Under the pieces are notes generated by a model. It was not told the DNA's origin. It saw only the letters and a list, made by a program, of their open reading frames with translations, and did not search any database. 40,607 bases of DNA from Segatella baroniae DSM 16972 = JCM 13447 (lineage in GTDB: Bacteria > Bacteroidota > Bacteroidia > Bacteroidales > Bacteroidaceae), in assembly GCF_000426585.1 (NCBI RefSeq), contig NZ_AUFQ01000022.1, positions 1-40,607 on the forward strand. The letters run 5' to 3'. Below are positions 16,101-26,798 of the stretch, one piece after another. Both the position numbers and the translations under genes were made by a program. Each line of letters begins with the position of its first letter. Position 1 is the stretch's first letter.

Positions 16101-16534
16101 TGCCGGAGGTCGTACTCGTAGAGGCCGTCGGAGGTGCCGAGCAGCAGCTTCCGCCCCTGGAGGGCCATGGCGCGGATGTCCTTGGGCGACCGACGGGGCG
16201 ACGGGCGATAGCTGTTGGTGGCGGTGTCGAAGACGAACAGGCCGTTCTCGGTGCCCAGAAAGAGCAGGTCGCCCTGCGCAACGAGGCTGTGGACGCGGCT
16301 GTGGTAGGGCGAACGGCTGTCGAAATGGGGGTAGGAGTGGTAGCCGTCGTAGCTGTAGAGGCCGCTTTCGGTGCCCAGCCAGACGATTCCCCGCCGGTCG
16401 TGGGCGAAGCTGCAGACGGTCGACGCGCCGTCCAGCTGAATGTTGTTGAAATACGGTTGGACGCTCCCGGCGGCCATGGCGCACGACGCCCACAGGGCCA
16501 GTAGCGGAAAGAAGAGGCACAGGTGACTTCTCAT
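13169..16534 (-). CDS. HTCS-like AraC regulator lacking phosphorelay residues
   Basis: The 1121-residue protein has a signal peptide, about 14 Reg_prop repeats (for example GIVWLGTESGLYSYDG, GNVWVGTDNGLSFYKGG), a Y_Y_Y domain (about residues 660-735), one membrane helix (about 738-765), a kinase-like region and a C-terminal AraC helix-turn-helix (about 1030-1121). The usual phospho-acceptor box reads FFAHLSERLKQPL, with Glu796 where His is expected. The ATPase region lacks the N-box Asn and the DxGxG and GxGxGL motifs, and no receiver domain lies before the AraC part. It probably senses galactan fragments in the periplasm and activates the divergent susC operon. The ATG at 16534 gives the signal peptide. 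Confidence 0.9.
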   Translation of the reverse strand: MRSHLCLFFPLLALWASCAMAAGSVQPYFNNIQLDGASTVCSFAHDRRGIVWLGTESGLYSYDGYHSYPHFDSRSPYHSRVHSLVAQGDLLFLGTENGLFVFDTATNSYRPSPRRSPKDIRAMALQGRKLLLGTSDGLYEYDLRQGSLRQSALHGQAIYALLPSHRGLLVGSLHGFYIVKGGRTRRVGIASGRQPLVNALAFDRRRGCYWVGTEGALYRTDFKEMAPLAPLQGNSVKALAVGQRGDVWIGTDDGLFTCGTDGAVSRIVHDSRSTASLANNIVWALDADARGNVWVGTDNGLSFYKGGSAFVYTPLSDITGSGDGNSLHNLYRQGDGTLWMGGTNGLLRFRRTAAGFDDVAWYRQTSTRFPLSHNRVRAVYQDADGDIWVATDHGVNYYDRRRRQFRNFVLTEPTGRYNANWAYDVLLDSRRRLWVSAYMGGIFIIDKRRLVASEGTVRADRHISDGPGGLSGIHVGQMVADRRGRIWAMVYGRGLCRIDPATLRPDRFVGRQSFSYVTLDRRGSLWAGYDGGVMRFDEGSASPVDIRFDDGITKRGVTTMADVAGRMYVFSGSVCRVVHGGRVERHFSVPLLSAVTSLYVPATRSLYVGGNDGFIALSPDASPTATGGRRLFLTSMRVNEREYAGGPQAVLPASSVALRSHDNNLSFRFTDLPYAGSLRSLYVYRLEGLDRTWHDLDNLAEAVNYNGLPYGRYRLLVRDIDAPEQRYAYTLDIEIKAPWYLTVGAKLVYLLLALGAGLWVMNFYAMRKNLRQEQTARRRLLEQSRARAHFFAHLSERLKQPLAHILAPVYQLAAAGHADDLLEDIRSSATALNRLVYESLDSDGEASDTRRQPVMAPLDVVDYLRRVVARRKGGGQTGALRLDADIASLTINVDIVGWDIVVQTLFDFVGSHAQPGSETVVTLRGDLEKHLLRLSIGNRTLRIADIERNQLFMRYGASADNDSSTAGLFIIRQYVEMSKGTIALAPGAAGGQCFSLVLPFDNRRQPSVAEGLPVVDKLFAQATAVIEAHIADTNFNVTGLQAALGVGDKYLYRKIKQQSGMSPVEYIRNIRMRKASLLLREGKYSISEVMFMVGFSNPGYFSKCFQRAYGMTPTEFLKCEV

Positions 16535-16557
16535 GACGATTGTTTGGTGTGACAAAG

Positions 16558-16566
16558 GCAAAGATA
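16558..16566 (-). promoter_or_regulatory. -7 box of the HTCS-like gene
   Basis: TATCTTTGC on the minus strand (16566-16558) lies 23 bp before the start codon. A clear -33 TTTG is not seen. Confidence 0.5.
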
Positions 16567-16673
16567 CACATTTTGGACGGGCCCGCGTCCGTTTTGTCAC
16601 TGCATTAAGATTAATTGTCTGTTTTGTATTTTCCTTTGTCCGATATGTCGTCACGGCTCTTCTTTCCAAGCCG

Positions 16674-16682
16674 TATCTTTGC
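16674..16682 (+). promoter_or_regulatory. -7 box of the galactan susC operon
   Basis: TATCTTTGC lies 44 bp before the susC ATG. No TTTG is present at the expected -33 distance, which fits an activator-dependent promoter controlled by the divergent AraC-type regulator. Confidence 0.55.
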
Positions 16683-16726
16683 CCCGGAAATCCAACCAAC
16701 TATCAAATCCAAATACCTTTCAACAA

Positions 16727-19705
16727 ATGAAAACCAACTTAAAGAATCTATCCCGAACGAGGTTTCTACGGCCTCTCGTGGCCCTGCTGGCGGTCTTTTC
16801 GCTGTCGGCGGCCGCGCAAAACAAGACCATCACGGGAACGGTGACTGACGCTTCGGACGGTGAACCGCTCATCGGCGCGACCGTATCGGCAGGCGGCAAC
16901 GGCGCAGGAGCCGTGACCGACTTCAACGGAAGCTTCAAGATTGTCGTGCCCGAAGCCACCCGCAGGCTCACTTTCAGTTATGTGGGCTACGCGCCCAAGA
17001 CTGTCGCCATCGCGGGAACGCGCCTCGACGTGAAGCTCGAATCGGCCCAACGCGCGCTCGGCGAGGTGGTCGTCATCGGCTATGGCGTGCAGCGCAAGAG
17101 CGACCTCACGGGCTCGGTGAGCAACGTGAGCAGCAAGGACTTCAACCAAGGCGTGGTCAATTCGCCCGAACAACTCATCAACGGCAAGGTGAGCGGCGTG
17201 CAGATCGTCAGCGGCGGCGGCTCTCCGTCGGCCGGAAGCACCATCCGCATCCGCGGCGGAGCTTCGCTCAATGCCAGCAACGACCCGCTCATCGTGCTCG
17301 ACGGCGTGCCCATGGAGGTGGGCGCGAGCGTCAGTGGCAGCGGCAACTTCCTGTCGCTGATCAATCCGAACGACATCGAGAACATGACAATCCTCAAGGA
17401 TGCGGCCTCCACCGCCATCTACGGATCGCGCGCTTCCAATGGCGTCATCCTCATCACGACCAAGAAAGGGGCCGCAACGAGCCGCCCCCGCGTCAGCTTC
17501 TCCACGACCAACGCGATGTCGTACAGGACCCGGACGCCCGCCATGATGGGCCGCGGAGAGATGTACGACCTGGTGAACGCGAAGGGGACGGACGCCCAGA
17601 AGGCGCTGCTCGACGCCGATGTCGACACCGATTGGAACGACGTGATCTACAGAAAGGCCTTCAGCTCCGACAATAATATAGGTATATCCGGCCAGCTGGG
17701 CGGCCTCCTGCCCTACCGCCTGTCGCTCGGCTACAGCAACCAGGACGGCATTCTGCGCACCGACAACGTGACCCGGTACACGGGAAGCCTCACGCTCTCG
17801 CCCTCGCTGCTCGACAATCACCTGAAACTGGTCATCAACGCCAAGGCCACGCGCAGCGACAACCGCTTCGCCAACACGCTCGCGCTCTGGGGCGGGGCCA
17901 CCCACAGCCCCTTCTCGCCCGTCCGTTCGGGCAAGGAAGCGTTCCTTGGATACGACGAGGCGGCCGATGCCGACGGCGTGCCCATCACCGGTGCCACGGC
18001 CAACCCGCTGGGATTGCTCGAAAACTACCATTCCACGAGCGACGTATGGCGCTATGTGGGAAGCCTGGATGCCGACTACAGCCTCCACTTCCTGCCCGAA
18101 CTCCACGCCCATGTCACCCTGGGACTCGACAATTCGCGGGGCGAAGGCCACGTCTTCGTGCCTGCGGCGGCCTACCAGCACTACCTGACCAAGGGCCGCA
18201 ACTACGACTACGGCCCGCAGAAGAACACCAACCGCCTCGCAACGGTCTACTTCAACTACAACAAATACTTCGAAAACATCAAGAGCAACGTCGACGTCAC
18301 CGTGGGCTACGACTACCAATATTGGAAATACACCAACGCCGCCTACCTCGAACTGAACGACGCCGACCCGCAGGAAAAGCAGGCAGCGGCGGCCGCTGAC
18401 GACCAACGTCACGTGCTGCTGTCGTACTACGGGCGTCTGAACTACTCCTTCGCGTCGCGCTATCTCTTGAGTTTCAGCCTCCGCCGGGACGGTTCCTCCC
18501 GTTTCGGGAAGGCCAACCGCTGGGGCACTTTCCCCTCGCTGGCGCTGGGATGGCGCATCCATGAGGAGCCGTTCTTCGAACCGCTGCGGCGCGTGGTGGA
18601 CAACTTGAAGCTCCGCGCCAGCTATGGCGTGACGGGACAGCAGGACGGTATCGCCAACTACGGCCATCTGCCGCTCTACACTTTGAGCCAAAGCGGCGCG
18701 CACTACATGTTCGGCGGCAAGCCCATCGCCACCTACCGGCCCTCCGCCTACAACGCCAACCTGAAGTGGGAGACCACCCGCGCCTTCAACATCGGCCTCG
18801 ACCTGGGCTTCCGCGGCGACCGTCTCTCGGGCTCCATAGACTACTACAGCCGCAAGACCGAAGACCTCCTGGCCACCGTTCCCGTAGCGGCCGGCACCAA
18901 TTTCAACAAGCAGATTCTCACCAACGTGGGCAACATCAGCAGCAGCGGCGTGGAGTTCTCGCTGAAGGCCACGCCTTTCAGGACGGAGAACTTCGCATGG
19001 GACCTCGGCTTCAACGCCACCTACCAGCACACGAAGATCACCAACCTGCGCCTCAACGCAGCCACACAGTCGCCCAACACGCCCGCCGGCGCCATCGAAT
19101 CGCACTACGTGCAGGTGCTCTCCGAGGGCTACGCGCCCTACAGCTACTATGTCTACAAGCAGATATACGACGAGCGGACGGGCCGTCCCATCGAAGGTCT
19201 CTACGCCGATTTAGACGGCGACGGCACGGTGGACAGCCACGACTTGTACCACTACCACTCACCCGCGCCCACCTGGATATTCGGCTTCACCACGTCGTTC
19301 AACTACAGGAAGTGGACGCTTTCCACCTCGCTGCGCGCCAACGTGGGCAACTATCTCTACAACGGCATGGCGATGAACACTGGCGCCTGGGAGACGATGT
19401 CCTACAACAGCTACCAGCTCAACCGACTGCACAGCAGCTATCTCGACACCGGCTTCCGGAAACGGCAGCACGAGTCGGACTACTACGTCGAAAACGCCTC
19501 CTTCCTGAAGATGGACAACATCCAGCTGGCCTACAACTTCGGCCGAATCTCCAAGTGGTTCAGCCTCAACGCCTCGGCCATGGTGCAGAACGTGTTCACC
19601 ATCACCAACTATACGGGTGTGGATCCGGAGTGCAGCGGCGGCATAGACATGACCGTCTATCCCCGTCCCCGTGTCTTCTCCATCACGCTGGGACTTGAAT
19701 TCTAA
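16727..19705 (+). CDS. SusC-like TonB-dependent outer-membrane transporter (galactan PUL)
   Basis: The 992-residue protein has a signal peptide ending near LSAAAQ. A carboxypeptidase-D-like domain follows (ITGTVTDASDGEPLIGATV, about residues 36-110), then the TonB box and plug (ALGEVVVIGYGVQRKSDLTG onward, with GGASLNASNDPLIVLDGVP) and a 22-strand barrel ending VFSITLGLEF. It imports oligosaccharides across the outer membrane with the SusD lid encoded 41 bp downstream. No STN domain is present, consistent with control by an HTCS-type regulator rather than ECF/FecR. The ATG at 16727 directly precedes the signal peptide. Substrate (beta-1,4-galactan fragments) is inferred from the neighbouring GH53 and GH2. 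Confidence 0.95.
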   Translation: MKTNLKNLSRTRFLRPLVALLAVFSLSAAAQNKTITGTVTDASDGEPLIGATVSAGGNGAGAVTDFNGSFKIVVPEATRRLTFSYVGYAPKTVAIAGTRLDVKLESAQRALGEVVVIGYGVQRKSDLTGSVSNVSSKDFNQGVVNSPEQLINGKVSGVQIVSGGGSPSAGSTIRIRGGASLNASNDPLIVLDGVPMEVGASVSGSGNFLSLINPNDIENMTILKDAASTAIYGSRASNGVILITTKKGAATSRPRVSFSTTNAMSYRTRTPAMMGRGEMYDLVNAKGTDAQKALLDADVDTDWNDVIYRKAFSSDNNIGISGQLGGLLPYRLSLGYSNQDGILRTDNVTRYTGSLTLSPSLLDNHLKLVINAKATRSDNRFANTLALWGGATHSPFSPVRSGKEAFLGYDEAADADGVPITGATANPLGLLENYHSTSDVWRYVGSLDADYSLHFLPELHAHVTLGLDNSRGEGHVFVPAAAYQHYLTKGRNYDYGPQKNTNRLATVYFNYNKYFENIKSNVDVTVGYDYQYWKYTNAAYLELNDADPQEKQAAAAADDQRHVLLSYYGRLNYSFASRYLLSFSLRRDGSSRFGKANRWGTFPSLALGWRIHEEPFFEPLRRVVDNLKLRASYGVTGQQDGIANYGHLPLYTLSQSGAHYMFGGKPIATYRPSAYNANLKWETTRAFNIGLDLGFRGDRLSGSIDYYSRKTEDLLATVPVAAGTNFNKQILTNVGNISSSGVEFSLKATPFRTENFAWDLGFNATYQHTKITNLRLNAATQSPNTPAGAIESHYVQVLSEGYAPYSYYVYKQIYDERTGRPIEGLYADLDGDGTVDSHDLYHYHSPAPTWIFGFTTSFNYRKWTLSTSLRANVGNYLYNGMAMNTGAWETMSYNSYQLNRLHSSYLDTGFRKRQHESDYYVENASFLKMDNIQLAYNFGRISKWFSLNASAMVQNVFTITNYTGVDPECSGGIDMTVYPRPRVFSITLGLEF

Positions 19706-19746
19706 GCGGCATACCTTTACAAGAACATTCTAAAAAGACCTGAACA

Positions 19747-21351
19747 ATGAAAAGAAACATACGACTCTATGCCGCCGTGGCACTGCTGCTGACCCTCACG
19801 GCCTGTACCGGCGACCTCGACCAAATGCCCCATACCAGTTCGCAGGCCACCGAAAAGGAGGTCTACGACTCGCTGGCGAACTACAAGAAGGTGCTGGCGA
19901 AGCTCTACGCGTCGTTCGTCATCACCGGACAAGAGCAGGGTGGCGGCAACGCCGACCTGAGCAGCAACAGCGGTTACGACTTCCTGCGCGGCTACTTCAA
20001 CCTCCAGGAGGCGCCCACCGACGAGCTTGCGGCCACCTGGCTGTCGGGCGACAAGATGGAAGACCTCACCTATATGACCTGGGACGCCAACGACCCGTGG
20101 GTGGCCGACACCTACTATCGGGCCTACTACACCGTCTCGCTGTGCAACGAGTTCCTCCGCCACGCCACCGACGCGGCCGTCTCGGGCTTCGAGAAGGGCG
20201 CGCCCGACGAGGCAAGGCAGCTCAAGGCTTTCCGTGCGGAGGCCCGGTTCCTGCGCGCTTTGTCCTATTACTACGTGCTCGACCTCTTCGGTCAGGGCCC
20301 GTTCGTCAACGAAACGATGGGCGTGGGGGCCTATACACCGGCCGCATACACCGACAAGCAGCTCTTCGACTTCATCGAAACGGAGCTGAAGAGCATAGCC
20401 GACGACGGCCTGCTCGCCCCCGCCGAATGCGAATACGGCCGCGCCTCGAAGGCCGCCGCATGGGCCTTGCTGGCCAAACTCTACCTCAACGCCCCGACCT
20501 ATGGGGCCGGCGACCGCTCCACCGACTGCATTGCGGCGTGCAAGAAGGTCATGGCGGCCGGCTATACACTCGAAAACGACTACTCCAAACTCTTCAATGC
20601 TGACAACGACAAGCGCACCAACGAAATCATCTTCCCCTTCGTGGTCAGCGCCGTGAACACCGTTTCATGGGGCGCCACCACCTACATCGTCTGCGGACAG
20701 TGCGGCAACTCCAGCTCGCAGTCGCCTTCTGCCTACGGACTCACGAACGGATGGGGGATGTTCCGCGTGCGCGGCGAACTGCCACACCTGTTCAATGACC
20801 TGAAAGACAATGGCGACCGACGGGCCATGTTCTACACCGACGGACAGACACAGTGGCTCACCAAGGCCGTCGACGACCAGAGCCAAGGCTTCTTCGGCGA
20901 GAAGTTCTCCAACCTGAACGACGCCGGCGAGGCGGCATCCAACACGGGAGCAGTGGGCGCCGACATAGACTATCCGGTGTTCCGGCTGGCCGATGTCTAC
21001 CTCATGCTGGCCGAATCGGTGCTCCGGGGCGGGCAGGGCGCCACGCGGGTCGAGGCTCTCGACTGCGTCAACAAGCTGCGGCGGCGCGCCTACGGCAACG
21101 CCGCGGGCCTCATCACGGACGCCCAGCTCACGCTGCCCTTCATCCTCGACGAGCGCGGCCGCGAGCTTTATTGGGAAGCCACGCGCCGCACCGACCTCAT
21201 CCGCTTCGGCCGATTCACGGGCGGCAGCTATCTGTGGCAGTGGAAGGGCGGCGTGCGCGACGGACGTTCCATCGACAACAAGTACGCCGTCTACCCCATC
21301 CCCGCAGCCGAACTCTCAGCCAACCCGAACCTAAAGAATGCCAACTATTAA
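19747..21351 (+). CDS. SusD/RagB-like surface lipoprotein (galactan PUL)
   Basis: The 534-residue lipoprotein has a signal peptide with Cys20 (LTLTACTGD). It carries the SusD signatures of TPR-like helices in the first third (EARFLRALSYYYVLDLFGQGPFV split across residues about 160-182) and the C-terminal RagB block with PVFRLADVYLMLAE, LPFILDERGRELYWEATRRT and YAVYPIPAAEL. It forms the lid of the SusC transporter and binds the polysaccharide product. It is second in the operon, followed 14 bp later by the glycan-binding protein. Confidence 0.95.
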   Translation: MKRNIRLYAAVALLLTLTACTGDLDQMPHTSSQATEKEVYDSLANYKKVLAKLYASFVITGQEQGGGNADLSSNSGYDFLRGYFNLQEAPTDELAATWLSGDKMEDLTYMTWDANDPWVADTYYRAYYTVSLCNEFLRHATDAAVSGFEKGAPDEARQLKAFRAEARFLRALSYYYVLDLFGQGPFVNETMGVGAYTPAAYTDKQLFDFIETELKSIADDGLLAPAECEYGRASKAAAWALLAKLYLNAPTYGAGDRSTDCIAACKKVMAAGYTLENDYSKLFNADNDKRTNEIIFPFVVSAVNTVSWGATTYIVCGQCGNSSSQSPSAYGLTNGWGMFRVRGELPHLFNDLKDNGDRRAMFYTDGQTQWLTKAVDDQSQGFFGEKFSNLNDAGEAASNTGAVGADIDYPVFRLADVYLMLAESVLRGGQGATRVEALDCVNKLRRRAYGNAAGLITDAQLTLPFILDERGRELYWEATRRTDLIRFGRFTGGSYLWQWKGGVRDGRSIDNKYAVYPIPAAELSANPNLKNANY

Positions 21352-21365
21352 ACAAGAGAAGCAAG

Positions 21366-23060
21366 ATGAAAACACTCAGACATATCCTTTTCATGGCGAC
21401 GGCGCTCCTGCTGACCGCCGCCTGCAATGCCGACGGCGACCTGACAGCCACCTCCGGCGCCGAAGCCCTGACGCTTTCGGGCTCGGGCGACGCCGTTCTC
21501 ACCGCCAAGAACAAGGCCTCCCTGGCCCTGACACTCCACTGGAACGACAACGGCAAGATGACGACGAACGACAGCCGGGTGCTCCTTCCCGACTATGTCA
21601 CGGTCAACACGCTGCAGTTCTCCCGCTCGGAAGACTTCGCGGAGACCATCGACCAGCAGCTCGACAAGGGCGAAACGTCGCGCCAGTACACGGGAGAGGA
21701 GCTCAACTCCATCGCCGGACGCGCCGGCCTGGAGGGCGGCAAGGCCTCTCCGCTCCACGTGCGCGTCAGGTCGGTGCTGGCCGACAACATGCCGGTGGCC
21801 TACAGCAACACCTACACCATGCAGGTGACGCCCTACACCATCGACATGACGAGGGGCGTGGTGCTCAACGCCAAGAAGGAGGACACGGGCCTGTTGCTGG
21901 CTTCCAAGGCCGCCGACGGCGTCTACAGCGGCTTCCTCGGCGTCACAGGGTGGTGGAACTACTACCTGCAAGAGGGCAGTGGAGTCACCTGGGGCAACGA
22001 CGGCGTCTCGGGAACGCCCTTCGCCATGAGCAGCGAAGACAGCAAATGGAACTTCTGGTACCCAGGGGTTGAAGGCTGCTACTACACCGTCGTCGACACG
22101 CGGAAGGCTCGCTGGAGCGCGCTCCACGTATCGTCGCTCGACGTCAGCGGCGACATCACGGGCCAACTGGCCTACAACCGCAAGGCCAACCGCTGGACGC
22201 TCGCCTTCGACGCGGCCCAAGCGGGCACGGCCACCATACGCGTTGCCGGCAAGGGAGAGGCCTACGACTTCACCACCGGCACCGACGAAGCCAAGGCCAA
22301 CGCGCAAAATGTGGCCTTCGGACAGGAAAACGACCGCCTCGTCTTCGGCTCCACGCCCGGCGACATCACCGTCGCCATCGCGCAGAAGGGCCGCAACACG
22401 CTCACGCTCGACCTGTCCGACCCCTACCAATGGACCTGCACGGCCGAGGCGGGAGGGGCCGAACAGCCCGAAACGACACAGCGTCTCTACCTCTCGGGCA
22501 TTGACGACGGCGTGTCGGGGAAGTGGACTTTCGACAACTTCCTCACTCTTTTCAACGAAGACGAATTAAACTATGCCGGCCTCTGCGCCGTCAATTCAAA
22601 GTGGGGCTACAAGCTTTATCCCGAAAAGGACGTGTGGAATCCGTGCTACGGACTGGCCTCGGGCGACGCCACGACAGGCACGCTGGCCCTCGACGGCAAC
22701 GACAACGTGCCGGCACCGGCGGCCGGGCTGCATCTCATCACGGCCTCGCTGAAGAAGCTGAGCTACACCACGACGCCCGTCACGTCGGTCCAGGTGGCGG
22801 GAATCGGCGACGACTGGAGCCTCATCCAGATGCAGACCACCGACAAGGCGGGCGTCTACCGCGCGGTCGTCAAGGCTTCGGCAGCCACGCCCTGGGGCTT
22901 CAAGTTCGTCGTCAACAACAACTGGGACACCTTCTTCGGCGGCTCCGACGGCACCACCCGCTATCTGGGCAAGAACATTCCGCTCGACGACAGCTTCACG
23001 GGAGCCACCTTCACCATCGAGGTCGACCTGTGCCACGCAACCTATTCCATCACCAAATAA
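21366..23060 (+). CDS. SusE/F-like surface glycan-binding lipoprotein
   Basis: The 564-residue lipoprotein has Cys20 in LLLTAACNAD. The N-terminal part (about residues 35-145) resembles the SusE Ig-like domain, with the block LALTLHWNDNG. A middle region contains WNFWYPGVEGCYYTVVDTRK. The C-terminal domain (about 470-564) contains VQVAGIGDDWSLIQMQ, GFKFVVNNNWDTFFGG and TIEVDLCHATYSITK, typical of the SusE/SusF starch-binding-like fold. The position after susD and before the endo-galactanase corresponds to the surface glycan-binding protein of the BT4667-BT4673 type locus. Binding to galactan is inferred from context. Confidence 0.85.
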   Translation: MKTLRHILFMATALLLTAACNADGDLTATSGAEALTLSGSGDAVLTAKNKASLALTLHWNDNGKMTTNDSRVLLPDYVTVNTLQFSRSEDFAETIDQQLDKGETSRQYTGEELNSIAGRAGLEGGKASPLHVRVRSVLADNMPVAYSNTYTMQVTPYTIDMTRGVVLNAKKEDTGLLLASKAADGVYSGFLGVTGWWNYYLQEGSGVTWGNDGVSGTPFAMSSEDSKWNFWYPGVEGCYYTVVDTRKARWSALHVSSLDVSGDITGQLAYNRKANRWTLAFDAAQAGTATIRVAGKGEAYDFTTGTDEAKANAQNVAFGQENDRLVFGSTPGDITVAIAQKGRNTLTLDLSDPYQWTCTAEAGGAEQPETTQRLYLSGIDDGVSGKWTFDNFLTLFNEDELNYAGLCAVNSKWGYKLYPEKDVWNPCYGLASGDATTGTLALDGNDNVPAPAAGLHLITASLKKLSYTTTPVTSVQVAGIGDDWSLIQMQTTDKAGVYRAVVKASAATPWGFKFVVNNNWDTFFGGSDGTTRYLGKNIPLDDSFTGATFTIEVDLCHATYSITK

Positions 23061-23068
23061 AACCCATC

Positions 23069-24115
23069 ATGATGAAAAAAAATATCATTTCCTTTCTTTT
23101 CAGCATTCTCGCGCTGAGCGGCATGGCCTCGTGCGAGCAGGAAGTAAACCCGAAGAGCGTCGTCACCGGCGACACCATGCGCGTCGAACGCGGCGCTTTC
23201 GCCAAGGGGGCCGACGTCAGTTGGCTCACGCAGCTGGAGCACGAGGGCCAGGTCTTCTACAACGCCAAGGGCCAGCCGCAGGAGTGCATGTCGCTGCTCA
23301 AGGAGCAATGTGGCGTCAATGCCATCCGGCTGCGCGTGTGGGTGAACCCCGCCGAGGGCTGGAACAACATGCAGGACGTGCTCGTGAAGGCGCGCCGGGC
23401 CCACCGCCTGGGACTGCGGCTGATGATCGACTTCCACTTCAGCGACATCTGGGCCGACCCCGCCCATCAGGTGACGCCCGCCGCGTGGGCCGACTACGAC
23501 ATCGAAAGGCTCAAGACGGCCGTGGCCGACCACGTGAAGGCCACGCTGTCGCTGCTCAAGACCTACGGCATAGAGCCGGAATGGGTGCAGATCGGCAACG
23601 AGACGCGCGGCGGAATGCTCTATCCCCTGGGCAAGATCGACAATGGAAGCAACCTGGCCCAGCTCACCAACGCGGGCTACGAGGCCGCCAAGAGCGTCTT
23701 TGCCGATACGCAGGTGATCGTGCATATCGACTGCGGCGACCGGCTGGCGTACTACACCCACATGTTCGACTACCTGAAACAACATGGCGGCAAGTACGAC
23801 ATGATCGGCATGTCGCTCTATCCCGAGGCTTCCAACTGGCAGTCCATGGCGAAGGCTTGCGTGGAAAACATCGTGAAACTGCACCAGACCTACGGCAAGC
23901 CGGTCATGCTCTGTGAAATAGGAATGGGCTACACCGAGGCCGAGGCGTGCCGCCAGTGCATCGCCGCCATCATGCGCGACGGCCAGGCCACGGGCCAGCT
24001 GAAGGGCATTTTCTACTGGGAGCCCGAAGCGCCGGCCGGCTACAACGGCGGCTACAACAAGGGATGCTTCGACAACGGCCGACCCACCGTGGCCCTCGAC
24101 GCCTTCCGACAGTGA
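23069..24115 (+). CDS. GH53 endo-beta-1,4-galactanase lipoprotein
   Basis: The 348-residue protein has a lipobox at GMASC (Cys22), so it is probably displayed on the cell surface. The GH53 TIM barrel starts at GADVSWLTQLE and contains AIRLRVWVNP and LGLRLMIDFHFSDIWADP. The acid/base Glu178 is in WVQIGNETRGG and the nucleophile Glu283 in VMLCEIGMGY. The family cleaves beta-1,4-galactan side chains of pectin (arabinogalactan I) into oligosaccharides for import. It starts 8 bp after the previous stop; two adjacent ATGs are possible. Length is normal. Confidence 0.95.
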   Translation: MMKKNIISFLFSILALSGMASCEQEVNPKSVVTGDTMRVERGAFAKGADVSWLTQLEHEGQVFYNAKGQPQECMSLLKEQCGVNAIRLRVWVNPAEGWNNMQDVLVKARRAHRLGLRLMIDFHFSDIWADPAHQVTPAAWADYDIERLKTAVADHVKATLSLLKTYGIEPEWVQIGNETRGGMLYPLGKIDNGSNLAQLTNAGYEAAKSVFADTQVIVHIDCGDRLAYYTHMFDYLKQHGGKYDMIGMSLYPEASNWQSMAKACVENIVKLHQTYGKPVMLCEIGMGYTEAEACRQCIAAIMRDGQATGQLKGIFYWEPEAPAGYNGGYNKGCFDNGRPTVALDAFRQ

Positions 24116-24182
24116 CCCGCAAGGGCGGCATGCGCGCCGCCCGGGCCTCCACTCCTCTCCGACTTCACCAAAATCATGCTTC

Positions 24183-26639
<2,457 letters not shown>

Positions 26640-26655
26640 AAAACACATCCGGTTT

Positions 26656-26765
26656 CTAAAAGCTGGCCTTTTACCATGCAAAAGGGCCACTTTCAGAGGC
26701 TAAAAGCACAGCTTTTACAACGCAAAAGCTATCCTTTTGGCGGGCAAAAGGATAGCTTTTGTTTT
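26656..26765. repeat. Five tandem 22-bp imperfect palindromes
   Basis: Units start at 26656, 26678, 26700, 26722 and 26744. Common pattern is (G/C)(C/T)AAAAG...CTTTT, for example CTAAAAGCTGGCCTTTTACC. They share the AAAAGCTGGCCTTT core with the array at 8895-9004. Units 4 and 5 are complementary to each other and form the terminator hairpin. Confidence 0.85.
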
Positions 26766-26768
26766 TTT
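26724..26768 (+). terminator. Perfect 16-bp terminator between the two PULs
   Basis: AAAAGCTATCCTTTTG (26724-26739) pairs perfectly with CAAAAGGATAGCTTTT (26745-26760), loop GCGGG, followed by GTTTTTTTA. It terminates the galactan operon; on the minus strand no T run follows the stem. Confidence 0.88.
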
Positions 26769-26798
26769 AATAGGACCAATCCGTCCTTATCCTGCTAA

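Noticed and set aside
16766..19105. A 779-codon minus-strand frame opposite susC
   Set aside because: It is an antisense shadow of a clear TonB-dependent transporter, Val/Glu/Ala-rich and without recognisable motifs.
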